From contig JADFNY010000068.1 of assembly GCA_022563115.1 (NCBI GenBank), positions 1 to 12,167 on the forward strand: DNA of 12,167 bases. Reading direction: 5' to 3'. A program made the translations under genes and the position numbers. The stretch is from Acidobacteriota bacterium. GTDB lineage: Bacteria; Acidobacteriota; UBA890. This document shows positions 6,505 to 12,167 of this stretch, piece after piece (the first letter of the stretch is position 1; each line of letters opens with the position of its first letter). Under the pieces are notes generated by a model. It worked only from the letters and a program-made list of their open reading frames with translations, had not been told where the DNA came from and made no database searches.

Positions 6505-6689
6505 GTGGTGATTCTCCGGGTTCGTGAAGGAGCGCGGCTGAATTCTGCTCCCCGATAGCGCCGGTTTCCAGCGCCCGCCACTAAGAAAAAGCTGAGGAAA
6601 ATCGAAGCGCCCACAAGTGCCTTGTCCACAACGTCTTGCGACGATTCCTCCGGGGCTCAGCAGAGTCTTATTTGCGGCCGCTCATTGCT

Positions 6690-6737
6690 CTAGCAGGGTG
6701 CCGGAAAATCCCCGAGCATCTCTCAGCACCCTGCTAG
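6690..6737. repeat. Perfect 12-bp inverted repeat CTAGCAGGGTGC/GCACCCTGCTAG
   Basis: The two 12-bp arms (6690-6701 and 6726-6737) match without error around a 24-bp spacer. The element lies 42 bp before the regulator start at 6780, between divergent genes. It could be an operator for the winged-helix protein, an RNA hairpin in its leader, or a collapsed pair of transposon ends, since both outer ends read CTAG. There is no T-run, so it is not an intrinsic terminator. No -10/-35 pair was convincing nearby. Confidence 0.7.
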
Positions 6738-6779
6738 GCTTGGGAAACGAGACGCTGGCAGGGCGCCAGGAGGACAATC

Positions 6780-7682
6780 GTGATCTTTCGCTTCGACGAA
6801 CACAGTTTCGATCCCGACACCGGAGAACTATCCGGCCCCAGTGGCTCACATCGCCTGCAGCCGAAGCCGGCGCAGCTTCTCGCCATGCTGTTGGGCGCCG
6901 GCGGCAACCTCGTCGAGCGCGACGCGATCCGTGCGGAGCTTTGGCCGCGCACGAACGTTGATTTCGACTCTGGTTTGAACACGTGCACGCGCCAGATTCG
7001 CGCCGCGTTTGCCGAAAGCGGCGGCAATCCGGAGTGGGTCGAGACGCTTCCCAAGCGCGGCCATCGGTTCACGGTGGCCGTCGAGGAGGGGTCCGACACT
7101 CCGACCCGCCCGACCGCGGTGGAGATGCGAGCGCTGGACGGTGGCGGCGGCGCGACCGGATCGGCGGGTCTCTCGAGCACCCAGTACGTCGGGCTGGCGG
7201 TGGTGATCGTGGCGATGATCGCGGCGGCGGTCCTCGGATGGGTGCTCGCCGGCCTGCCGGCCGATGGGGCGTTGAACCGCGCCCGCCTGGCCATCCTGCC
7301 GTTCAACGACCCGGATTCGGAGCAGATCGCCGACTTCAACCGCGCCCTGGCCGCGGCCTTCGTCGTCGCACTGACCAACGCCGACCCGGAGAACATCGCG
7401 GTCGTCGGACCGGCGACAACGGGCCAAATGCTCTTGGCGGGGCTGACGCCGGGGGAGATCGGCGAGCGGACCAACGCTGATTTCATCCTGTTGGGAGGGC
7501 ATCGGGAGTCCGACCACCTGACGTTCGTCGAGGTCCTCGTGGCACCGGGATTGGAACACCTCTTCGCCCAGCGCTTCGAGCTCGACGAGAGCCGACCGGC
7601 CCACGCGCCGCCCGAGGTGGTCGCTGCCATCACGGAAGCCATCAACGGGGCCGGGGAAGCGCCCGGTGAGGGCCAAAATTAG
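6780..7682 (+). CDS. Membrane-anchored winged-helix transcriptional regulator (CadC-like)
   Basis: Start GTG 6780 is supported by AGGAGG (6768-6773) six bases upstream. Residues 3-100 are an OmpR/PhoB-type winged helix: L-Q-P-K-P-A-Q-L-L-A-M-L-L (26-38), E-R-D-A-I-R-A-E-L-W-P (46-56), V-D-F-D-S-G-L-N-T-C-T-R-Q-I-R (60-74), and the wing W-V-E-T-L-P-K-R-G-H-R-F (86-97). There is no receiver domain. After a Gly-rich linker comes one transmembrane helix (~136-158) and a periplasmic domain (165-285), with L-A-I-L-P-F-N and F-I-L-L-G-G-H as in TolB-N/FlgO-like sensor parts. The topology matches CadC/ToxR: periplasmic sensing controlling DNA binding in the cytoplasm. Ligand and targets are unknown. 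The propeller and hydrolase genes downstream and the divergent ankyrin gene are candidate targets. Confidence 0.88.
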   Translation: MIFRFDEHSFDPDTGELSGPSGSHRLQPKPAQLLAMLLGAGGNLVERDAIRAELWPRTNVDFDSGLNTCTRQIRAAFAESGGNPEWVETLPKRGHRFTVAVEEGSDTPTRPTAVEMRALDGGGGATGSAGLSSTQYVGLAVVIVAMIAAAVLGWVLAGLPADGALNRARLAILPFNDPDSEQIADFNRALAAAFVVALTNADPENIAVVGPATTGQMLLAGLTPGEIGERTNADFILLGGHRESDHLTFVEVLVAPGLEHLFAQRFELDESRPAHAPPEVVAAITEAINGAGEAPGEGQN

Positions 7683-7695
7683 ACTTCTGTAAAGG

Positions 7696-7723
7696 ATCGG
7701 CCGGCGGTACCCGGTCGATTTTT
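7696..7723 (+). terminator. Rho-independent terminator after the winged-helix regulator
   Basis: A 9-bp stem ATCGGCCGG/CCGGTCGAT (7696-7704 and 7711-7719, one G-U pair) closes a 6-base loop. It runs straight into five T (7719-7723). It begins 13 bases after the regulator stop. It separates the regulator from the downstream lipoprotein gene, which must then have its own promoter in the ~90 bp that follow. Confidence 0.8.
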
Positions 7724-7813
7724 CTCGCCTCGCTGTTCGGCCATTGGCCCCTCCCGTGCGTCGTACTAGGGAGCGCCCCAGCCCTCGCAATCTGGCCCCT
7801 GGAGGTTCAGCCC

Positions 7814-9214
7814 TTGCAAACTCAGAGTTTTCGCAGCCTGACGACCGGCGCGCTCGCGCTGACCGCAACCCTCGTCCTCGGCGCCTGCGGCGGCGCCCCA
7901 AACGGCAACGACGCCGAAGAGGCAGCCTCGGCGAACGGCGAGTACGTGGTCGAACGCAGCACCGCCGATGGCATCGAGACCGTCCGCACCATTTCCGGCT
8001 CCCGTTGGGGCGGCGACGGCCAGCTGGTCGAGGAGCTTTCGATCGGCGAAGAAATCGGTGACGAAGTTTACCTGTTCGGCCAAATCACCGCGGCTTGGGC
8101 GACGGAGGACCGCATCTACGTCGTCGATTCGCAAGTACCAACCGTTCGCGCCTTCGATCACGCGGGCAACTACCTGTTCGATATCGGCAGCCCGGGCCAG
8201 GGCCCCGGCGAGTACGGCCAGCCGCTGGGCATCGCTGTAGCCGACGACGGTCGCATCATGGTGACCGACCTTCAGGGCGGGCGATTGAACGTCTTCGACG
8301 CCGACGGCTCCCCGCTCGACGACTGGTCGCTGGGCTCGCCGCAAGCGGCGATGGGCCTCGAGATGACGTACGACGGCGCGCTGTTCACCCGGATCATCGA
8401 AATGCCCGACCGGAACCAGATGATGAGCGGCAGGTTCGAAGTACGCACGGGCATGCAGGCAGTTGGACCGGACGGCCTCGAGGGCGATCCCGTGTTTCCG
8501 CCGCCGAGCGACTATGAACGGCCGACCACATCGGTCGAATTGGGAGGAAACAGGATGCAGATGGCGATCCTGCCCTTCACCCCGGACTACGAGTGGGTGT
8601 TGACGCCCGGCGGCGACATGGTGGTCGGCGTCGGCAACGAGTACCGCTTCGAGATCCACGCCGCCGACGGTCGCGTCATGGCGGTGGAGAAGTACTGGGA
8701 CCCGGTTCCCGTTGATCCCGGTGAGTTGCATTTCCGCACCGAGATGGCAGCCAACAACTTCAGGGCCATGTCACCCGATTTCAGCATTCCCGAGAGCGAG
8801 ATTCCAGACCACAAGCCGGCCTTCACGCGGTTCCGCGCCGATCGCTCCGGACGCGTATGGGTCATCCGCCAGGGGCCGAGCCGCCCCGATCCGGATTGCA
8901 CCGAGATGGGCGGTGGTGGCGGCGGCGTATCGATCATGATGACCATTGGCGGCGGTGGCGGTGGCGGCCGCGAGGTTCGCGTCAGTACCGGCGGCCTCGG
9001 CGGGCCCGAGAACGAATACGACGGCGAGTGCTGGGCCAACACCTACATGTTCGATGTCTTCGAGCTCGCCAGCGGCGAGTTTCTCGGCACCGTCCCGGCG
9101 CCCGAGGCCGGTTTCAACATCCCGCTGTTTGTCGCCGGCGACACGGTACTCGCCGCCGTGACCGACGGGATGGGGATCACGCGGCTGAAAAAGTATCGCC
9201 TGATCACCGGCTGA
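7814..9214 (+). CDS. 6-bladed beta-propeller lipoprotein
   Basis: The start is TTG 7814, chosen because GGAGG (7801-7805) sits eight bases upstream and the frame begins with a lipoprotein signal. A hydrophobic stretch ends in L22-G-A-C25, with Gly at +2, so lipidation at C25 and outer-membrane sorting are expected. Blade-like repeats follow: I-Y-V-V-D-S-Q-V-P-T-V-R-A-F-D, then G-P-G-E-Y-G-Q-P-L-G-I-A-V-A-D-D-G-R-I-M-V-T-D, then L-N-V-F-D-A-D-G. These are NHL-type blades of the 6-bladed propeller family common in Acidobacteriota. Two poly-glycine runs (res 366-371 and 379-385) separated by seven hydrophobic residues form an odd surface loop in the last third. Function is unknown, with extracytoplasmic ligand or protein binding likely. 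The full length is 466 aa. Confidence 0.85.
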   Translation: MQTQSFRSLTTGALALTATLVLGACGGAPNGNDAEEAASANGEYVVERSTADGIETVRTISGSRWGGDGQLVEELSIGEEIGDEVYLFGQITAAWATEDRIYVVDSQVPTVRAFDHAGNYLFDIGSPGQGPGEYGQPLGIAVADDGRIMVTDLQGGRLNVFDADGSPLDDWSLGSPQAAMGLEMTYDGALFTRIIEMPDRNQMMSGRFEVRTGMQAVGPDGLEGDPVFPPPSDYERPTTSVELGGNRMQMAILPFTPDYEWVLTPGGDMVVGVGNEYRFEIHAADGRVMAVEKYWDPVPVDPGELHFRTEMAANNFRAMSPDFSIPESEIPDHKPAFTRFRADRSGRVWVIRQGPSRPDPDCTEMGGGGGGVSIMMTIGGGGGGGREVRVSTGGLGGPENEYDGECWANTYMFDVFELASGEFLGTVPAPEAGFNIPLFVAGDTVLAAVTDGMGITRLKKYRLITG

Positions 9215-9218
9215 GCCG

Positions 9219-9257
9219 CCGGCGCCCCGAATTCATCCCTGGAGCCCAGGGCGCCGG
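9219..9257 (+). repeat. Overlapping hairpins between propeller and hydrolase genes
   Basis: Perfect 9-bp arms CCGGCGCCC (9219-9227) and GGGCGCCGG (9249-9257) enclose a second perfect hairpin CCCTGG-AGC-CCAGGG (9237-9251). The two share the bases 9249-9251, so the structures compete. No T-run follows, so neither is a standard terminator. They lie 20 bases before the hydrolase ATG and may affect its translation or protect the upstream mRNA end. Confidence 0.5.
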
Positions 9258-9277
9258 TCCCGGTAGAATCCGGGGCC

Positions 9278-10381
9278 ATGAAAAACGACGCCCTGCTGTT
9301 TCGCCCCGTGGTGGCCCGGCGCAGGCTGCCGGCTGCCGTTCTCCTGCTCACCTTGTCGTTGCTGGTTTCGATCGCCGCGCCGACGTTCGCGGCGCCGCAA
9401 CGCGGCGGACGGGGTGGTCGCCCGGTCACGACCCCAGCCGGTTCGATAGAGCGCCTGCGTGGCGCGTTAGTAGGAATTGCGCAGCGTTTCTCCGGCGACG
9501 TCGGTGTGTACGTGCACCACATCGAGAGCGGCATGGCGACGGGGGTTGACGAAGACACGCCCTACGGGATGGCAAGTACCTACAAGGTGCCGATCCTGGT
9601 TGAACTGATGAGCCGCGTCGACGCCGGCGACCTGAGCTTCGACGACCGCATCGCGGTGCAGGCCGAGGACCAGCACATCGGCAGCGGGCTGATTTCGACA
9701 CTGTGGGCGCCGGGCATCGAGATGTCGCTGCGCAACGTCGCCACGTTCATGATCATCCTCTCGGACAACTCGGCGACCGACATCCTCATCGACCGCCTCG
9801 GCACCGATCGGATCACCGCCCGGATGCGAGCGTTAGGATTCCAGAACATCCACGTCGACCGCACGACCCTCGAGCTCATCCTCGACTACCAGGGTGTGCC
9901 ATACGAGCCGGTCGCCAACGCCACCCTGCAGGAAATCAACCAGCATAGCCGCGGCAATCGCCCGGATCCGGTCGATATCCCGGCCGTTCGCGAGGCCTTT
10001 TATGACCTCGACAAAGACAAGGCCTCGGCTCGCGAAATGACCGAGCTGCTGGTGATGATCGCCGAGGGTACTGCCGTCAGCCGCGAGTCCTCCAACCTGA
10101 TCATGGAAATCCTCTCCCGCACCCAAACCGGTGCCCATCGCCTCCGCGGCCTCCTGCCGCCCGGCTACCGCATCTCCCACAAGACCGGCACCATCGGTCG
10201 CATCGTCAACGACGTCGGCGTCATCACGATGCCGGGTGATCTGGGCAGCTTCGCGATCAGCGTCTTTACGCTCAGCGACGAACCCGACACCGAGGGCGGT
10301 GAGCGCATCATCGCCGAGATGGCCCGTACCACCTACGACTTCTTCCTGTTCAACGCCCCGGCGGGTGGAGCTCGCCGATGA
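9278..10381 (+). CDS. Class A beta-lactamase-like serine hydrolase
   Basis: This 367-residue exported protein has an N-terminal Arg-rich stretch, then L-L-L-T-L-S-L-L-V-S and cleavage likely near A-F-A-A (res ~38). The class A motifs are present: S100-T-Y-K103 (nucleophile and base), S162-D-N164, and K302-T-G304. E199, in R-T-T-L-E-L-I-L-D, best matches the deacylating Glu166, with D203 in place of Asn170. From D203 to M254 there are 51 residues where TEM-type enzymes have about 16, so the omega-loop region carries an insertion of ~35 residues. Hydrolysis of beta-lactams is possible but not assured. The related PF13354 group includes enzymes of unknown substrate. ATG 9278 has only a weak GGGG upstream. 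Confidence 0.85.
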   Translation: MKNDALLFRPVVARRRLPAAVLLLTLSLLVSIAAPTFAAPQRGGRGGRPVTTPAGSIERLRGALVGIAQRFSGDVGVYVHHIESGMATGVDEDTPYGMASTYKVPILVELMSRVDAGDLSFDDRIAVQAEDQHIGSGLISTLWAPGIEMSLRNVATFMIILSDNSATDILIDRLGTDRITARMRALGFQNIHVDRTTLELILDYQGVPYEPVANATLQEINQHSRGNRPDPVDIPAVREAFYDLDKDKASAREMTELLVMIAEGTAVSRESSNLIMEILSRTQTGAHRLRGLLPPGYRISHKTGTIGRIVNDVGVITMPGDLGSFAISVFTLSDEPDTEGGERIIAEMARTTYDFFLFNAPAGGARR

Positions 10382-10423
10382 AACACACAACCCGAATGAG
10401 ATCGTAACGACCCGGCTCGACCT

Positions 10424-12167
10424 CTATTCCGCTCGCATGGTCAGCAGCGGATCAACCGTGGCGGCCCGCCGTGCCGGGATGAAGCTCGCGAAGGCTGCCA
10501 CGGCGAGCAAGATCAGCGCGGTGCCGACGAGCGACACCGGATCGGTGGGGCTGATCTCGAACAGCTGTCCGCTCAAGAAACGTCCCAGGCCGAACGCCAT
10601 CGCCAAGCCGACGAGCAGGCCCATGCTCACCGTCGCCATGGACTCCCGGAACACCATGCCCATGACGCCGCTCGGGGCGGCGCCCAGGGTGATGCGGATC
10701 CCTATCTCGCGTGTGCGCAAGGCGACCGTGTAGGCAACGACGCCGTAGATGCCCAGCGCAGCGAGCAAGAGGGCCATGGCCGCGAAAGCACCGAGAACTT
10801 GGGCGAGAAAGCGCCTGTCGCCGAGCGATCGCGTGACGAGCTCTGTCATCGTTCGGAACTGGACGGGCACATCGGAATCGAGGTCACGTGCCGTCTGGCG
10901 CAACATCCCGGTGAGGTTTCTCGGACCGACCTGCCCGGCGCGCACGATGATCGACGCCACGCGGGCCCGATCAGCCCGCTGCCGATAGGAAAAGAAGAGC
11001 GTCGGGTATGACTCCAGCGTCAGGTCGCGCTGGCGGATGTTGCTCACCACGCCGACGACAGTTGCCCAGGCGTCCGGCTGATCCCAGTAACTGTCCATTC
11101 CGCCGCCCGTAGCGCGCTTGCCGATCGGGTCCTCGCCCGGCCAGGCGAGCTCGGCGAGCGCCTCGTTTACCAACACGACGTGGGCGGTGTCGGCGTTGTC
11201 CTGCGCCTCGAAGAGGCGCCCTTGGATCAGCGGGATCTGCAAGGCATCGAAGTAGCCCGCGTCTGCGACCTGGTAGGCGGCGGTGACGAACGGCTGCGGG
11301 CCGTCATCGACGCTGATGCGACCGTTCGACACATAGCCAGCCAGGGGTGCGACAACCACCATACCGGCGCTTTCGACGCCGGGAAGTGCGCGAACGCTCG
11401 CGAGCAAGGCTTCGTAGTAGGCAATCCGCGCCGTGACCGCCGCGAACTTGCCCGCCGGCAAGGCGACATTCATCGTCAGCACCCCGCTCGACTCGAACCC
11501 GGCATCGACCTTGGCGACCTGCCAGAAGCTGCGTATCAGCAAGCCGGCGCCGGTAAGCAGCAGCAGGGCGAGCGCGACTTCGCCGATGACCAGGGCGCGC
11601 CACGGACCGCGACTCCGGGCGATGCTCACGCTCCTGCCGCCGCCACGCAACTGTCCGCTCAGGTCGCCCTCCGACACCCGCAATGCCGGGAAGAGGCCGA
11701 ACAGGATCGCCGCCCCCACCGAGACGAGTACGGTGAATCCGGCGACCGTCGGATGCAGGCCGATTTCTGCCATTCGCGGCAAATCTGAGGGCAGCATCGC
11801 AGGCAACGCGCGTATCAGACCGTAGGCGAGCAGCAGTCCGCCGGCGGCTCCGAACAACGCTAGCAGGAGGCTCTCCGTAAACAGTCGGCGCACGATTCGG
11901 CCTCGGTCAGCGCCAAGGGCACGGAGCACAGCAAGCTCGTTGGCGCGAGCGCTGCCCCTGGCCAACAAGGTGCTGGCAAGGTTTGTGCAGCCGACGAGCA
12001 CTACCATGGCGGAGGCGGCTAGCAACATGAACAGTGGTCCCTTTACCGGGCCGGAGATCTCGCTGCGCAGCGGGATCACCAGAGCTCGCTGCGGGATGTA
12101 CTCCTCGGGCTCGGTGCCGGCGTCGAAGCGCGAGGTGATCAGGCTGAGATCTTCTTGCGCTTGTTCG
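10424..12167 (-). CDS. ADOP/MacB-type ABC transporter permease, 5' end beyond window
   Basis: The frame is open to the right edge and gives about 580 residues ending at position 10424. It starts inside a MacB periplasmic-core domain (the I-P-L-R-S-E segment that precedes the first FtsX unit). The first FtsX block has L-L-A-A-S-A-M-V-V-L-V-G-C-T-N-L-A-S and E-L-A-V-L-R-A-L-G-A. A second periplasmic core follows (G-Y-F-D-A-L-Q-I-P-L-I-Q-G-R-L-F). The last FtsX block has R-T-R-E-I-G-I-R-I-T-L-G-A-A and the classical end P-A-R-R-A-A-T-V-D-P-L-L-T-M-R. This duplicated layout is that of acidobacterial orphan permeases, which lack a neighbouring ATPase gene; none is seen here. GTG 12079 is an internal codon, not the start. 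The missing N-terminal part would be about 250-300 residues. Confidence 0.92.
   Translation of the reverse strand, partial: EQAQEDLSLITSRFDAGTEPEEYIPQRALVIPLRSEISGPVKGPLFMLLAASAMVVLVGCTNLASTLLARGSARANELAVLRALGADRGRIVRRLFTESLLLALFGAAGGLLLAYGLIRALPAMLPSDLPRMAEIGLHPTVAGFTVLVSVGAAILFGLFPALRVSEGDLSGQLRGGGRSVSIARSRGPWRALVIGEVALALLLLTGAGLLIRSFWQVAKVDAGFESSGVLTMNVALPAGKFAAVTARIAYYEALLASVRALPGVESAGMVVVAPLAGYVSNGRISVDDGPQPFVTAAYQVADAGYFDALQIPLIQGRLFEAQDNADTAHVVLVNEALAELAWPGEDPIGKRATGGGMDSYWDQPDAWATVVGVVSNIRQRDLTLESYPTLFFSYRQRADRARVASIIVRAGQVGPRNLTGMLRQTARDLDSDVPVQFRTMTELVTRSLGDRRFLAQVLGAFAAMALLLAALGIYGVVAYTVALRTREIGIRITLGAAPSGVMGMVFRESMATVSMGLLVGLAMAFGLGRFLSGQLFEISPTDPVSLVGTALILLAVAAFASFIPARRAATVDPLLTMRAE

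Noticed and set aside
6846..7901. Long - strand open frames opposite the winged-helix regulator (about 300 and 350 residues)
   Set aside because: They are Arg/Ser-rich mirror frames caused by high GC content. The + strand has recognisable domains, a ribosome binding site and a terminator.
7766..8731. 321-residue - strand open frame opposite the propeller lipoprotein
   Set aside because: There is no recognisable domain, and the + strand carries a lipobox and NHL-like blades. It is a shadow frame.

Overview
The window is a GC-rich bacterial segment, most probably from an Acidobacteriota member. The reasons are a PadR regulator placed directly before an ADOP-type permease (a family expanded in that phylum), a second ADOP-like permease at the right edge, a secreted M28 peptidase, and a 6-bladed beta-propeller lipoprotein. 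This placement is inference from gene content. The first ~87 bases are homopolymer-rich and look like unreliable contig-end sequence.

Left part (88-2476, + strand). The tail of an anti-sigma-factor antagonist (STAS) comes first. A promoter with a 38-bp palindromic operator then precedes a padR-like gene. An ADOP permease gene follows but stops matching its family after about 147 codons. An exported zinc M28 peptidase fills the place where the rest of the permease would be. Next, on the - strand, is a small outer-membrane beta-barrel protein (2567-3211).

Centre (3384-4814, - strand). This is the most striking locus. Two adjacent reading frames, separated only by one in-frame TGA, form one 476-residue secreted redox protein. 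The TGA sits where the first Cys of a thioredoxin CxxC motif should be (W-TGA-A-G-C). A 6-bp stem with a CGGGU loop begins 18 nt after the TGA, as in bacterial SECIS elements. I read this as a selenoprotein with a thioredoxin-like domain, TPR-like helices and a C-terminal beta-sandwich carrying a second Cys pair (DsbD-alpha-like). Automatic annotation would split it into two wrong genes. A divergent 4-helix membrane protein (5090-5512) follows, then a remnant of a ribbon-helix-helix antitoxin.

Right part (5635-12167). A Tat-like ankyrin-repeat protein (-) is divergent from a CadC-like membrane-anchored winged-helix regulator (+). Between them is a perfect 12-bp inverted repeat. The regulator ends in a good intrinsic terminator. 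A beta-propeller lipoprotein and a class A beta-lactamase-like serine hydrolase with an enlarged omega-loop region follow on the + strand. Convergent to them, an ADOP/MacB-type permease runs off the right edge. The left ADOP stump and this 5'-incomplete permease in opposite orientation could be the two ends of an ADOP gene split by an inversion. That can only be tested outside the window. No rRNA, tRNA, CRISPR array or complete insertion sequence was seen.
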